A DNA stretch of 64,000 bases, from NCBI RefSeq assembly GCF_014712675.1, contig NZ_JACXSI010000011.1, positions 1 to 64,000 on the forward strand, in the 5' to 3' direction. Of this stretch, positions 8,663 through 17,878 are shown piece after piece. Both the position numbers and the translations under genes were made by a program. This DNA comes from Peribacillus faecalis (GTDB lineage Bacteria; Bacillota; Bacilli; Bacillales; DSM-1321). Each line of letters starts with the position of its first letter. Position 1 is the first letter of the stretch. The notes under the pieces were generated by a model. It saw only the letters and a list, made by a program, of their open reading frames with translations, did not search any database and had not been told where the DNA came from.

Positions 8663-9598
8663 ATGAGAAAGATTATTGTCGGTTCAAGAAGAAGTAAGCT
8701 TGCACTTACGCAAACAAATTGGGTTATTCAGCAACTGAAGGATTTAGGCTTACCTTTTGAATTTGAAGTGAAGGAAATTGTCACAAAAGGCGATCGGATT
8801 TTAAATGTGACTCTTTCTAAAGTAGGCGGTAAAGGCCTTTTTGTTAAAGAAATTGAAGAAGCGATGCTTTCAAATGAGATTGATATGGCGATTCATAGTA
8901 TGAAGGACATGCCGGCGCTTCTTCCTGATGGATTGACAATCGGCTGTATACCGGTAAGGGAAGATCACCGCGATGTACTCATCTCAAAAGATGGAAGCAC
9001 GCTTGAGCAGCTGAAAGAGGGAGCGATTGTTGGGACAAGCTCACTTAGAAGAAGTGCTCAGCTGTTGGCAAAACGTCCGGATCTGCAAATTAAATGGATT
9101 CGCGGAAATATCGATACACGTGTTAATAAGTTAAAAGAAGAAGATTATGATGCAATTATTCTAGCGGCAGCGGGACTATCTCGTCTTGGCTGGAGTAAAG
9201 ATGTGGTGACGCAATATTTGGATGATTCATTATGTATACCGGCAGTCGGACAAGGGGCATTGTCGATAGAATGCCGAAGCAATGATGAAGAGTTGCTTCG
9301 TGAATTAGCGAAATTCACTTGCTCAAATACAGAAAGAACGGTTACGGCAGAAAGAGCATTTTTGTATGCAATGGAAGGCGGATGCCAAGTTCCGATTGCA
9401 GGGTATGCAACGATTACCGACCAAGATGAGGTCTCATTGACGGCTTTAGTTGCTTCTCCGGATGGAACGGTTATTTTGAAGGAACAAGTGTCAGGCATTG
9501 ATGCGGAAGAGGTTGGAAAAACAGCAGCTGAACGAATTAAAGCGCGCGGTGGTCAGCAGCTTATTGATGATGTAAAAGCTGAGAGCAACCAATCATGA
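8663..9598 (+). CDS. hemC: HemC, porphobilinogen deaminase (hydroxymethylbilane synthase)
   Basis: 311 aa. It polymerises four porphobilinogens into hydroxymethylbilane using a dipyrromethane cofactor bound to a cysteine: C241 in EGGCQVPI. Other family motifs seen: [12 protein letters not shown] at the N-terminus, [24 protein letters not shown] and AVGQGAL. TAGGAGG gives a strong start. The stop overlaps the hemD start by four bases (ATGA). Confidence 0.97.
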   Translation: MRKIIVGSRRSKLALTQTNWVIQQLKDLGLPFEFEVKEIVTKGDRILNVTLSKVGGKGLFVKEIEEAMLSNEIDMAIHSMKDMPALLPDGLTIGCIPVREDHRDVLISKDGSTLEQLKEGAIVGTSSLRRSAQLLAKRPDLQIKWIRGNIDTRVNKLKEEDYDAIILAAAGLSRLGWSKDVVTQYLDDSLCIPAVGQGALSIECRSNDEELLRELAKFTCSNTERTVTAERAFLYAMEGGCQVPIAGYATITDQDEVSLTALVASPDGTVILKEQVSGIDAEEVGKTAAERIKARGGQQLIDDVKAESNQS

Positions 9599-10359
9599 GT
9601 GCGCATTCTTTTCTGACCGGTAAGAAAGTATTACTGACAAGAGAAGAGCGCGATAATGCAGGATTTGCTGACTTAATAAGAGAAGCAGGAGGAGAGCCTG
9701 TTTCGATCCCGATGATTGGCTTTCGTCATCGCACTTTAGACGAGAAGGAAAAAGAGATACTCACTAATCCGCAGCAGTACGATTGGCTTGTGCTGACAAG
9801 CAAAAATGGTGTCGACTTCTTTTTCCGGCAAGTAGAAAAAGAAATCGGGTTGCCTGACATTGCTGTCATCGGAACGAAAACAAAGGAAGCGCTTGAGCAA
9901 TACGGACATGTTCCGCAGTTTGTTCCGTCACAATTTGTGGCAGAATGCTTTGTCGAAGAATTCATACCGAAGCTGACTAATTCAGCAAAGGTGTTGGTTG
10001 TAAAGGGCAATTTAGCGCGGGACTTAATTGCAGAAAGCGTGAGAGAAGAAGGTCATAACTGCGATGAAATTATTCTTTATGAAAATGTGATGCCTGAGGG
10101 CAGTGAAGAAAAGCTGTGCGAAGCTATAAAAAATGAGCAGATAGATGTACTGACGTTTGCTAGCTCCTCAGCTGTCCGGCATTTCATGCAGGTTGTGGAA
10201 AAGCATGCGCTACATTCGCTTATCTCACAGTGCGTCATTGCCTGTATCGGACCGATTGCGCAAAAAACAGCCGAGCAACACGGCTTGCATGTCCAAATAT
10301 GCGCACAACCTTATACAATAGAAGGATTAGTGGCAAGTTTAATTGATTATCGAGAGTAA
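9595..10359 (+). CDS. hemD: HemD, uroporphyrinogen-III synthase
   Basis: 254 aa. It closes hydroxymethylbilane to uroporphyrinogen III with inversion of ring D. The family is poorly conserved in sequence; the evidence is [15 protein letters not shown] at the N-terminus, [14 protein letters not shown], the [14 protein letters not shown] motif, [14 protein letters not shown], and the position between hemC and hemB. It overlaps hemC by ATGA, so it is translationally coupled. Confidence 0.94.
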   Translation: MSAHSFLTGKKVLLTREERDNAGFADLIREAGGEPVSIPMIGFRHRTLDEKEKEILTNPQQYDWLVLTSKNGVDFFFRQVEKEIGLPDIAVIGTKTKEALEQYGHVPQFVPSQFVAECFVEEFIPKLTNSAKVLVVKGNLARDLIAESVREEGHNCDEIILYENVMPEGSEEKLCEAIKNEQIDVLTFASSSAVRHFMQVVEKHALHSLISQCVIACIGPIAQKTAEQHGLHVQICAQPYTIEGLVASLIDYRE

Positions 10360-10374
10360 AGGCAGGAGAATGTT

Positions 10375-11361
10375 ATGAATATCGAATTTGCACGTCACAG
10401 AAGATTACGCCAAAACGAAAATTTGCGCGCTTTAGTAAGAGAAACAATTTTGCGCACGGAAGATTTAATTTATCCGATCTTCGTGGCAGCCGGAGAAAAT
10501 GTCAAAAATGAAGTCAGCTCAATGCCGGGAGTTTATCAGTTGTCATTGGATAACTTGCTTGATGAAGTAAAAGAAGCGAAGCAACTTGGCGTTCGCGCAT
10601 TTATTTTGTTCGGAGTTCCATTTGAATCTGATAAAGATGCAGTTGGAACCGGCGCTTTCAGCCATAACGGACTTGTGCAGCTAGCGACAAAGCTTGTCAA
10701 AGAGCATTATCCGGAGGTGCTGGTCGTTGCTGATACATGCTTGTGCGAATACACTGACCACGGTCATTGCGGTCTTGTGCGTGACGGTGAAATCTTAAAC
10801 GATGAATCGCTTGAAGTATTAGTCAAGACAGCAATCAGCCAAGTAGAAGCTGGAGCGGACATCATTGCTCCTTCTAATATGATGGACGGATTTGTTGCGG
10901 CTATTCGCCAAGGTTTGGATGAAGCGGGTTATACACATATTCCGATTATGTCTTATGCGGTTAAATATGCATCTTCTTATTACGGACCATTCCGTGATGC
11001 GGCTAACGGTGCTCCGCAATTCGGTGACCGTAAGACGTATCAAATGGATCCGGCCAATCGCATGGAAGCATTGCGTGAAGCAGAATCCGATCTGCTAGAA
11101 GGTGCAGACTTCCTGATTGTGAAGCCGGCTTTAGCTTATATGGATATTATTCGTGATGTAAAAAATAATGTGAATCTACCAATCGTTGCGTATAATGTAA
11201 GTGGCGAGTACAGCATGATTAAAGCAGCGGCTTTGAACGGCTGGATCAATGAAAAGCAAATCGTATTAGAAACACTTACCGGATTTAAACGAGCGGGTGC
11301 GGATCTGATTATCACATATTTTGCGAAGGACGTTGCGAAATACCTTCAGGAAGATATGTAA
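10375..11361 (+). CDS. hemB: HemB, delta-aminolevulinic acid dehydratase (porphobilinogen synthase)
   Basis: 328 aa TIM-barrel enzyme that condenses two 5-aminolevulinates to porphobilinogen. The two active-site lysines are K197 (SYAVKYAS) and K250 ([10 protein letters not shown]). The cysteine zinc site of the metal-dependent class is present in [17 protein letters not shown]. The start at 10375 follows CAGGAGA. The stop is 75 bases before hemL, a gap that holds a hairpin element. Confidence 0.97.
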   Translation: MNIEFARHRRLRQNENLRALVRETILRTEDLIYPIFVAAGENVKNEVSSMPGVYQLSLDNLLDEVKEAKQLGVRAFILFGVPFESDKDAVGTGAFSHNGLVQLATKLVKEHYPEVLVVADTCLCEYTDHGHCGLVRDGEILNDESLEVLVKTAISQVEAGADIIAPSNMMDGFVAAIRQGLDEAGYTHIPIMSYAVKYASSYYGPFRDAANGAPQFGDRKTYQMDPANRMEALREAESDLLEGADFLIVKPALAYMDIIRDVKNNVNLPIVAYNVSGEYSMIKAAALNGWINEKQIVLETLTGFKRAGADLIITYFAKDVAKYLQEDM

Positions 11362-11395
11362 GAATATGTGAGCTTATAATTTGTGCTTAATCAAA

Positions 11396-11417
11396 AGAAG
11401 GACCGGTGACGGTTTTT
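11396..11417 (+). promoter_or_regulatory. GNRA-tetraloop hairpin with U-tract upstream of hemL
   Basis: GGACCGGTGACGGTTTTT at 11400-11417 folds as ACCG-GUGA-CGGU, extended by G.U and A-U pairs and followed by a U-run. It lies about ten bases before the hemL Shine-Dalgarno (AAAGGAG). Near-identical copies are at 12845 and 49965. It could act as a weak terminator or attenuator between hemB and hemL; this is inference. Confidence 0.55.
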
Positions 11418-11436
11418 CGTTAAAGGAGATAGAACG

Positions 11437-12723
11437 ATGCGTAATTATGAAAAGTCAAAAGCAGCTTTTAAAGAAGCGGTGAATTTAATGCCTGGGGGCG
11501 TAAACAGCCCGGTTCGCGCTTTTAAATCAGTGGCGATGGACCCGATTTTTATGGAACGCGGCCAAGGTTCGAAAATTTATGATATCGACGGCAATGAATA
11601 CATTGATTATGTACTTTCATGGGGACCGCTTATTCTTGGGCATAGCCATCCGGAAGTAGTTGAAGAGTTAAAAAAAGTCGCTGAAACAGGGACAAGCTTC
11701 GGTGCACCGACTTTACTGGAAAATGAACTGGCGAAGCTGATTATTGAACGTATTCCTTCTATGGAAATTATCCGTATGGTGAACTCAGGTACGGAAGCTA
11801 CGATGAGCGCGCTTCGTTTAGCAAGAGGATATACAGGACGCAACAAAATCTTAAAATTCGAAGGATGCTATCATGGGCACGGTGATTCCTTGCTAATTAA
11901 AGCAGGTTCAGGCGTAGCGACATTAGGACTTCCGGACAGCCCGGGTGTTCCTGAAGGCGTTGCGAAAAATACAATTACTGTTCCTTATAATGACTTAGAA
12001 AGCGTACGTTATGCATTCGAGCATTTCGGTGAAGATATCGCTTGTGTGATTGTTGAGCCGGTAGCCGGAAATATGGGGGTTGTCCCATCGCTTCCTGGCT
12101 TTCTGCAAGGCTTGCGCGAAATAACAAACCAATATGGTTCTCTACTAATTTTTGATGAAGTAATGACAGGTTTCCGGGTTGCTTACAACTGTGCCAGCGG
12201 CTTCTACGGTGTTGACCCGGATATTACTTGCCTAGGTAAGGTTGTCGGGGGCGGTCTGCCGGTCGGAGCATACGGCGGTAAAGCAGAAATAATGAATCAA
12301 ATCGCGCCAAGCGGCTCAATTTATCAAGCGGGTACATTATCAGGTAATCCGATGGCGATGACAGCCGGTATTGCTACATTAAGCCGTCTGACTCCTGCTG
12401 ATTATGAAGAATTCAAGCGCAAGGGCGACCTGCTTGAAGAAGGTATCATGAATGCTGCTAAAAAATACGGAGTGCCACTGACATTTAACCGTGCGGGTTC
12501 AATGATTGGTTTCTTCTTTACAGATGAAAAAGTCATCAATTATGAGACAGCAAAAGCTTCAGATCTTGAGTTTTTCGCTAACTATTACCGTGAAATGGCG
12601 AACGAAGGAATTTTTCTTCCTCCATCTCAATTCGAAGGCTTATTCTTATCGACAGCACATAGTGATGAAGATATCGCCAAGACAATTGCGGCAGTTGAGA
12701 AGGCATTTGCTACATTAAAATAA
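11437..12723 (+). CDS. hemL: HemL, glutamate-1-semialdehyde 2,1-aminomutase
   Basis: 428 aa, fold-type I PLP enzyme that converts glutamate-1-semialdehyde to 5-aminolevulinate, the substrate of HemB. The PLP lysine is K268 in [11 protein letters not shown]. Also seen: [12 protein letters not shown] near the N-terminus, [16 protein letters not shown], and the [10 protein letters not shown] motif. AAAGGAG gives the start. It closes the hem operon and is followed by a terminator. Confidence 0.97.
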   Translation: MRNYEKSKAAFKEAVNLMPGGVNSPVRAFKSVAMDPIFMERGQGSKIYDIDGNEYIDYVLSWGPLILGHSHPEVVEELKKVAETGTSFGAPTLLENELAKLIIERIPSMEIIRMVNSGTEATMSALRLARGYTGRNKILKFEGCYHGHGDSLLIKAGSGVATLGLPDSPGVPEGVAKNTITVPYNDLESVRYAFEHFGEDIACVIVEPVAGNMGVVPSLPGFLQGLREITNQYGSLLIFDEVMTGFRVAYNCASGFYGVDPDITCLGKVVGGGLPVGAYGGKAEIMNQIAPSGSIYQAGTLSGNPMAMTAGIATLSRLTPADYEEFKRKGDLLEEGIMNAAKKYGVPLTFNRAGSMIGFFFTDEKVINYETAKASDLEFFANYYREMANEGIFLPPSQFEGLFLSTAHSDEDIAKTIAAVEKAFATLK

Positions 12724-12728
12724 TTATG

Positions 12729-12768
12729 AAGGTTAACACTAGTTTTACTAGTTGTTAGCCTTTTTTAT
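12729..12768 (+). terminator. Terminator of the hem operon
   Basis: AAGGTTAACACTAGT pairs with ACTAGTTGTTAGCCTT (12747-12762), with a small internal mismatch and a TTT loop, followed by TTTTATTTT. Confidence 0.85.
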
Positions 12769-12840
12769 TTTGTCATGAATTAAAAAGGAGTATGGTATAC
12801 ATTTCTAGTTTGCTTTTTAATATGTAACGCAAATTAACCA

Positions 12841-12862
12841 AAAAGGACCGGTAACGGTTTTT
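12841..12862 (+). promoter_or_regulatory. GNRA-tetraloop hairpin with U-tract upstream of the ABC operon
   Basis: AAAAGGACCGGTAACGGTTTTT folds as ACCG-GUAA-CGGU with wobble and A-U extension and a U-tract. It is the same element as before hemL, with the third loop base changed G to A (GUGA to GUAA), which keeps a GNRA tetraloop. It lies just ahead of the Shine-Dalgarno TTGGAGG of the next gene. Confidence 0.55.
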
Positions 12863-12883
12863 CTTATTGGAGGATTATTAGAA

Positions 12884-14611
12884 ATGCGCAAGTTGTTTCG
12901 CTATTTAACATCGTATAAACTGCCGATTGTGTTCATTGTCGGTTTTGTTTTTCTGCAGACTTTATCAGAGTTATATTTACCGACATTGATGTCCGACATT
13001 ATAGACAAAGGAGTAATCAATCAGGATATACCGTATATATGGAAAATCGGTGCTTTCATGTTGCTTGTCACTTTAATAGGTACAATAGCTGCTATAATTG
13101 CCAGCTATTATGCCGCAAGGGTGGCGATGTCGTTCGGAAAAGATTTGCGTCAGAGAATATTTTCTCACGTAGAGAATTTCTCTTTACATGAGTTTACGGA
13201 AGTGGGCACAGCTTCTTTAATTACAAGAACGACGAATGATGTTACGCAAGTCCAGCTTGTATTGAACATGATTTTAAGAATGATGATTATGGCGCCGTTA
13301 ATGGCAATCGGCGGCATCATTATGGCTCTTTCTAAAAATGTAGGTTTATCGTGGGTCATTATTGTAGCGGTACCTGTTCTGCTGCTTGTCATTTTTCTCG
13401 TTGTCAGACGTGCGATTCCGTTATTTCAGCAAGTGCAAGTTCGGCTCGACAAAGTCAACCGCGTGATTCGGGAAAACTTAACGGGCGTTCGTGTTATTCG
13501 TTCCTTTAATAGAATAGGTTTTGAGCAGCGTCGCTTTCAATCTGCCAATGCCGATTTAACAGAGACAACGATTAAAGTTAATAAAATTATGGCCTTTTTA
13601 ATGCCGGCGATGATGCTGATTATGAATTTAACGCAAGTCGCTATTGTTTGGTTCGGTGGCATCAGAATTGACGCCGGCGATATGCAGGTGGGAGATTTAA
13701 TGGCCTTTATACAGTATGCGATGCAAATTATGTTCTCGATGGTTATGCTGTCAATGATGTTTGTATTAATACCGCGGGCTTCAGCATCTGCTGCCCGCAT
13801 CAATGAAGTTTTGGAGATTTCACCGACCATTGAGGATGAAGATAAAAAGGAAGTTATTTTTCATCAAAAAGGAACTGTGGAGTTCCGGGAAGTAACATTC
13901 AGCTATCCGGGAGCGGAGGAACCGGCTTTGCAAAATCTTTCATTTTCCGCTGGTCCGGGGGAAACAACAGCTATTATTGGTGGAACCGGATCAGGCAAGT
14001 CCACTTTGCTTAAATTGATTTCTCGCTTTTATGATGCAGATTCCGGTGCTGTCCTTGTCGATGGAATTAATGTGAAGGACATGCCGATAGAGGATTTACG
14101 CGTGAAAATCGGCTTAGTTCCGCAAAAAGCAGTTTTGTTTACAGGCAGCGTCAAGGAAAACATTTTGTTTGGCAATGAAGAAGCGGCGGAGGAAGAAGTC
14201 ATTCATGCAGCAAAAGTCGCACAAGCTTATGATTTTGTATCGAAAATGAAGGACGGCTTCGAATCGATGATTTCTCAAGGTGGAACAAACGTATCGGGAG
14301 GACAAAAGCAACGTTTGTCAATCGCCAGAGCATTAGTGAGAAAACCGGAAGTGTATTTGTTTGACGACAGCTTTTCTGCTTTAGATTTTAAAACCGATGC
14401 TAAGTTGCGTGCCGCTTTAAAACAAGAAACGACGGATGCTACTGTCATTATTGTAGCGCAGCGTGTTTCCACCGTCATGGATGCCGACCGCATCATTGTT
14501 CTTGATAAGGGAAAAGTAGCGGGAATCGGTACACATAAACAGCTTATGGATACTTGTGATGTGTATAAAGAGATTGTATCTTCTCAGCTGTCAGAGGAGG
14601 AGATTGCATGA
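12884..14611 (+). CDS. ABC exporter half-transporter, degenerate-site subunit (YfiB-like)
   Basis: 575 aa: six-helix type I exporter membrane domain (1-320) and a C-terminal ATPase. Walker A is GGTGSGKST. The signature VSGGQKQR is canonical, but Walker B ends LFDDS (Asp in place of the catalytic Glu) and the switch histidine is Gln (VAQRVST). This is the pattern of the subunit that carries the non-hydrolysing site in heterodimeric multidrug exporters such as BmrC/BmrD and TM287/288; gene size and order recall B. subtilis yfiB-yfiC. It overlaps the partner gene by four bases. The substrate cannot be read from the sequence. Confidence 0.9.
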   Translation: MRKLFRYLTSYKLPIVFIVGFVFLQTLSELYLPTLMSDIIDKGVINQDIPYIWKIGAFMLLVTLIGTIAAIIASYYAARVAMSFGKDLRQRIFSHVENFSLHEFTEVGTASLITRTTNDVTQVQLVLNMILRMMIMAPLMAIGGIIMALSKNVGLSWVIIVAVPVLLLVIFLVVRRAIPLFQQVQVRLDKVNRVIRENLTGVRVIRSFNRIGFEQRRFQSANADLTETTIKVNKIMAFLMPAMMLIMNLTQVAIVWFGGIRIDAGDMQVGDLMAFIQYAMQIMFSMVMLSMMFVLIPRASASAARINEVLEISPTIEDEDKKEVIFHQKGTVEFREVTFSYPGAEEPALQNLSFSAGPGETTAIIGGTGSGKSTLLKLISRFYDADSGAVLVDGINVKDMPIEDLRVKIGLVPQKAVLFTGSVKENILFGNEEAAEEEVIHAAKVAQAYDFVSKMKDGFESMISQGGTNVSGGQKQRLSIARALVRKPEVYLFDDSFSALDFKTDAKLRAALKQETTDATVIIVAQRVSTVMDADRIIVLDKGKVAGIGTHKQLMDTCDVYKEIVSSQLSEEEIA

Positions 14612-16461
14612 GCAAACATAAGGGTCCGGGTTTTGGTCATCGTGGAGGACCAGGAGCTCCAGTTCAAAAGGCAAAGGATTTTAAAGGGACGCTTCGCCGG
14701 TTAACCGGTTATTTAAAACCCTATAAAATACGACTATTAACCGTGTTTTTCGCAGCTGTTCTTAGCACTATTTTTACTATATTAGCTCCGAAGATTTTAG
14801 GGAAGGCGACGACGAAGATATTTGAGGGTATTTCTTTGAAAATGGCCGGTGTGGGGACTGGTATTGATTTTGATTACATTTTTAGAATTGTTCTCATCTT
14901 GATTGGTTTATATATCATCAGTGCTGTCTTCTCGTTCATACAGCAAACTGTAATGGCAAGTGTAGCACAGCGTACTGTTTATAAACTGCGGGAAGAGGCG
15001 GAATCGAAAATTTCACGTTTGCCGTTAAGCTATTTTGATAGCACTACTACTGGGGAAACTTTAAGCCGTGTTGTGAATGATATTGACAATATCAGTACGA
15101 CCCTTCAGCAAAGTTTGACCCAGCTCATTACTTCGGTAGTAACTATTATTGGTGTCATAATAATGATGCTGACAATCAGTCCTGTCATGACGTTAATTTT
15201 ATTGTGCACACTGCCGCTCAGTGCAGTAATAGCATTAACTGTGGCCAAGAAATCGCAAGGTTTTTTCAGTGGCCAGCAAAAAACGCTTGGAGATTTAAGC
15301 GGTCATGTTGAAGAAATGTATACCGGGCATGAAGTCGTTAAGGCGTTTGGTCATGAACAAAAGGCTCAGGCAGAGTTTAATGCCATTAATGAAAAGCTGT
15401 TTACGTATAGCTATAAGGCACAATTTATTTCAGGCGTGATTATGCCGCTGATGAATTTTGTCAATAACTTCGGTTACGTCCTGATCAGCGTTGTCGGCGG
15501 TATTTTTGTCACAAAGGCATATATTACTGTCGGCGATATTCAGGCCTTCATCCAGTATGCCCGCCAGTTTTCTCAACCGATTACACAAACGGCCAATATC
15601 GCAAATATCATTCAATCGACGATCGCTTCTGCAGAACGGGTTTTTGAACTGCTTGACGAGAAAGAACAAGTAGCTGAAGCGGTAAATCCTAAAGTGGTCA
15701 ATCAACCGAAGGGGCACGTATCTTTTGAACACGTTGATTTCGGATATAAAGCTGATCATTTACTCATTAAGGATATGAACATTGATGTGAAGCCGGGACA
15801 GATGATTGCGATTGTCGGTCCTACTGGAGCCGGCAAAACGACTTTAATCAATTTGCTTATGCGCTTCTATGAGATTAGTGGCGGCAGCATTAAAATTGAT
15901 GGCGTAGATATTACCGAAATGCGGCGTGGCAATCTGCATAGCATGTTCGGTATGGTGCTCCAAGATACATGGCTGTTTAACGGCACAATTGAAGAGAATA
16001 TCGGCTACGGAAGAGAGGGCGCAACGAAAGAAGAAATTGTTCAAGCTGCTAAAGCAGCTCATGCTGATTTTTTTATCCGCACGCTTCCTGAGGGCTATCA
16101 GACGGTACTGAATGAAGAAGGGACAAATATATCGCAAGGACAAAAACAATTGCTTACGATTGCGCGGGCCATTTTAGCGAACCCGTCTATACTGATATTG
16201 GATGAAGCGACAAGCAGCGTTGATACACGCACAGAAGTCTATATTCAACAAGCAATGAGCCGACTGATGGAAGGACGGACAAGCTTTGTCATTGCCCATC
16301 GCCTGTCAACGATTAAAGATGCTGATTTGATTTTGGTCATGAACCAAGGCACAGTTATTGAGCAAGGAAATCATGAGCAGTTGCTCGAGCAGGGCGGCTT
16401 CTATGCTGATTTGTACAACAGCCAGTTTTCTGGTGGCAGTTTTGTAGAAGATATAGGATGA
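14608..16461 (+). CDS. ABC exporter half-transporter, catalytic-site subunit (YfiC-like)
   Basis: 617 aa. A Gly/His-rich cytoplasmic head (GPGFGHRGGPGAP) precedes six transmembrane helices and an ATPase. Walker A is GPTGAGKTT, Walker B LILDEATSSVD with the catalytic Glu, and the switch His is present (AHRLST). Its own signature is degenerate (ISQGQKQL), so the working ATP site would use this Walker A/B with the VSGGQ of the partner. The start is coupled to the preceding gene by ATGA overlap, with GGAGGAG upstream. Confidence 0.92.
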   Translation: MSKHKGPGFGHRGGPGAPVQKAKDFKGTLRRLTGYLKPYKIRLLTVFFAAVLSTIFTILAPKILGKATTKIFEGISLKMAGVGTGIDFDYIFRIVLILIGLYIISAVFSFIQQTVMASVAQRTVYKLREEAESKISRLPLSYFDSTTTGETLSRVVNDIDNISTTLQQSLTQLITSVVTIIGVIIMMLTISPVMTLILLCTLPLSAVIALTVAKKSQGFFSGQQKTLGDLSGHVEEMYTGHEVVKAFGHEQKAQAEFNAINEKLFTYSYKAQFISGVIMPLMNFVNNFGYVLISVVGGIFVTKAYITVGDIQAFIQYARQFSQPITQTANIANIIQSTIASAERVFELLDEKEQVAEAVNPKVVNQPKGHVSFEHVDFGYKADHLLIKDMNIDVKPGQMIAIVGPTGAGKTTLINLLMRFYEISGGSIKIDGVDITEMRRGNLHSMFGMVLQDTWLFNGTIEENIGYGREGATKEEIVQAAKAAHADFFIRTLPEGYQTVLNEEGTNISQGQKQLLTIARAILANPSILILDEATSSVDTRTEVYIQQAMSRLMEGRTSFVIAHRLSTIKDADLILVMNQGTVIEQGNHEQLLEQGGFYADLYNSQFSGGSFVEDIG

Positions 16462-16517
16462 TGAAATGAGATGATCTCTGTTAGGGGTCATCTCATTTTA
16501 GAATTTTCAAATAACTA

Positions 16518-16606
16518 TTGACAATGCACATTCAAAGGGGTAATTTTTACATATAGCTATTTTGTAATGCAAGATAGCCGGTTTTTAAAAATAACTATCT
16601 TGCATT
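16518..16606 (+). promoter_or_regulatory. Promoter and probable PadR operator
   Basis: TTGACA (16518-16523) has a weak TAATTT 17 bp downstream. Two 12-bp arms, AATGCAAGATAG (16566-16577) and CTATCTTGCATT (16595-16606), are perfect inverted repeats separated by 17 bases and lie between the promoter and the padR start. Related half-sites (ATAACTATTGACAATGCA, ATAGCTATTTTGTAATGCA) recur upstream. PadR regulators bind dyads with ATG/CAT-type arms near their own genes, so autoregulation is likely. Confidence 0.7.
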
Positions 16607-16628
16607 GCAATGTACTGGAGGGAATAAT

Positions 16629-16976
16629 TTGTCTTCAAGTCAAATGTTAAAAGGAATACTAGAAGGCTGCATTTTGGCCGTCATTGCGGAAAAAGAGGTA
16701 TACGGCTATGAAATGACAGAGATTTTAGCACGATATGGTCTGAATATGGTCAGTGAAGGCAGCATTTATCCGATTTTATTAAAACTGCAAAAGCAAAACT
16801 CTGTCACAAGCGAGATGAGGGCATCGCAAGAGGGGCCGAAGCGAAAGTATTACCAAATTACTGAGAAGGGCAGAGAACAACTTCGTGAATTTCAGAGCGA
16901 TTGGTTTGTGTTATCCGGGAGCGTTAATAAGCTGATGGACCAAATAAAAACAGGAGTTGAAGAGCATGAAAGTTGA
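16629..16976 (+). CDS. PadR-family transcriptional regulator
   Basis: 115 aa from the TTG start, chosen because CTGGAGGGA lies five bases upstream and the reading then opens MSSSQMLKGILEGCILAVIA, the usual PadR N-terminus. The winged helix has KEVYGYEMTEIL and a wing with EGPKRKYYQITEKGREQL. It lacks a long C-terminal dimerisation domain (PadR-s2 class, as in LmrR). It overlaps the next gene. PadR proteins of this size often control adjacent multidrug ABC exporters; the upstream exporter operon or the downstream membrane gene are the likely targets. Confidence 0.93.
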   Translation: MSSSQMLKGILEGCILAVIAEKEVYGYEMTEILARYGLNMVSEGSIYPILLKLQKQNSVTSEMRASQEGPKRKYYQITEKGREQLREFQSDWFVLSGSVNKLMDQIKTGVEEHES

Positions 16977-17769
16977 AGATTTAATTAAAGAAAATGCTGA
17001 GAAGCAAAAACTATTGACTGAAGAAAATGAAAAAATATATGGCGATATTTTGTTGTATATTCGCCTTTCTTCTGTTGATGAGAAATGGTCTGAGGAACTG
17101 CTGCTTGAAATTTTAGATCATATACTTGAAGCGCAAGAAGAGGGGAAAAGCGCTCGTGAGATTGTAGGGAATGACCCGAAAGCTTATTGTGAAGAATTGT
17201 TAGCGGAGTTACCAAAAGATAATAATAAATGGTTCCAAAAAGATTTCGCACCTTTTCTTGTAGTTCCGTATGCCATGTATTTCATCCCAAAAGCATTCTT
17301 AGGTGGATTAACGTTTTCCGTTTTTAATGTAGTATTAGCTCCATTGTTTTTTATTTTGACTATTTATACGTTTTTCTGGGCAGTAAAAAAAGAGACCTAT
17401 GTAACGCGTAAACTTCAAAGATTTTCATATTATTTAGTACCGTTCTTTAGTTTGTTTCTATCCACCGGGATGATTGGTCTTAATGAATTCATAAATGTCG
17501 CAACGGTTGAAGTCAGTCGAAAAATTTCTATTGCCATCGGTATTATTTTGTCTATTTCACTAGCCCGTTTTTATATTAAGTGGAAGTTTTGGGATACGAT
17601 GTTGTTTTTCGTCGCTATTATTTTAATCGGCTACGCAATGAATGCTGAACTAATTAGCATTGGTGTAGGGGTTGGATTATTAATTTTAATAATGATCCTT
17701 CAACCGATCGTCAGTATTGTGCGTGCAAAAAGAGACAATATAACAAGCAATGTCAGTAAAACCAGATAA
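16966..17769 (+). CDS. Membrane protein of unknown function, DUF1129-like, PadR-associated
   Basis: 267 aa. The soluble N-terminal part (1-85) is charged and helical, with ENEKIYGDILLYIRLSSV and LLEILDHILEAQEEGKSA, like the small helical proteins found with PadR genes (DUF1048/DUF1129-like). It is followed by about six hydrophobic segments in two groups. The ATG lies inside the end of padR and uses CAGGAG; the 11-base overlap marks translational coupling. The role is unknown; membership of the PadR regulon is an inference from the overlap. Confidence 0.75.
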   Translation: MKVEDLIKENAEKQKLLTEENEKIYGDILLYIRLSSVDEKWSEELLLEILDHILEAQEEGKSAREIVGNDPKAYCEELLAELPKDNNKWFQKDFAPFLVVPYAMYFIPKAFLGGLTFSVFNVVLAPLFFILTIYTFFWAVKKETYVTRKLQRFSYYLVPFFSLFLSTGMIGLNEFINVATVEVSRKISIAIGIILSISLARFYIKWKFWDTMLFFVAIILIGYAMNAELISIGVGVGLLILIMILQPIVSIVRAKRDNITSNVSKTR

Positions 17770-17824
17770 CTGGTATGAAAATATGTTCACTCTTTTGTTT
17801 CAGTACTAAAAGAACAGATTGCCT

Positions 17825-17832
17825 CATAGTGT
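17825..17832 (+). promoter_or_regulatory. Candidate sigma-E -10 of spoVID
   Basis: CATAGTGT matches the CATAnnnT core of mother-cell sigma-E promoters, 47 bases before the spoVID start. The -35 at 14 bp (TACTAAA) is poor, so this is only a candidate. spoVID is sigma-E dependent in B. subtilis. Confidence 0.3.
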
Positions 17833-17878
17833 AATAAAGATAGGTGAAGTCTTTAAGTGATTGAGAGGAGGACATATT

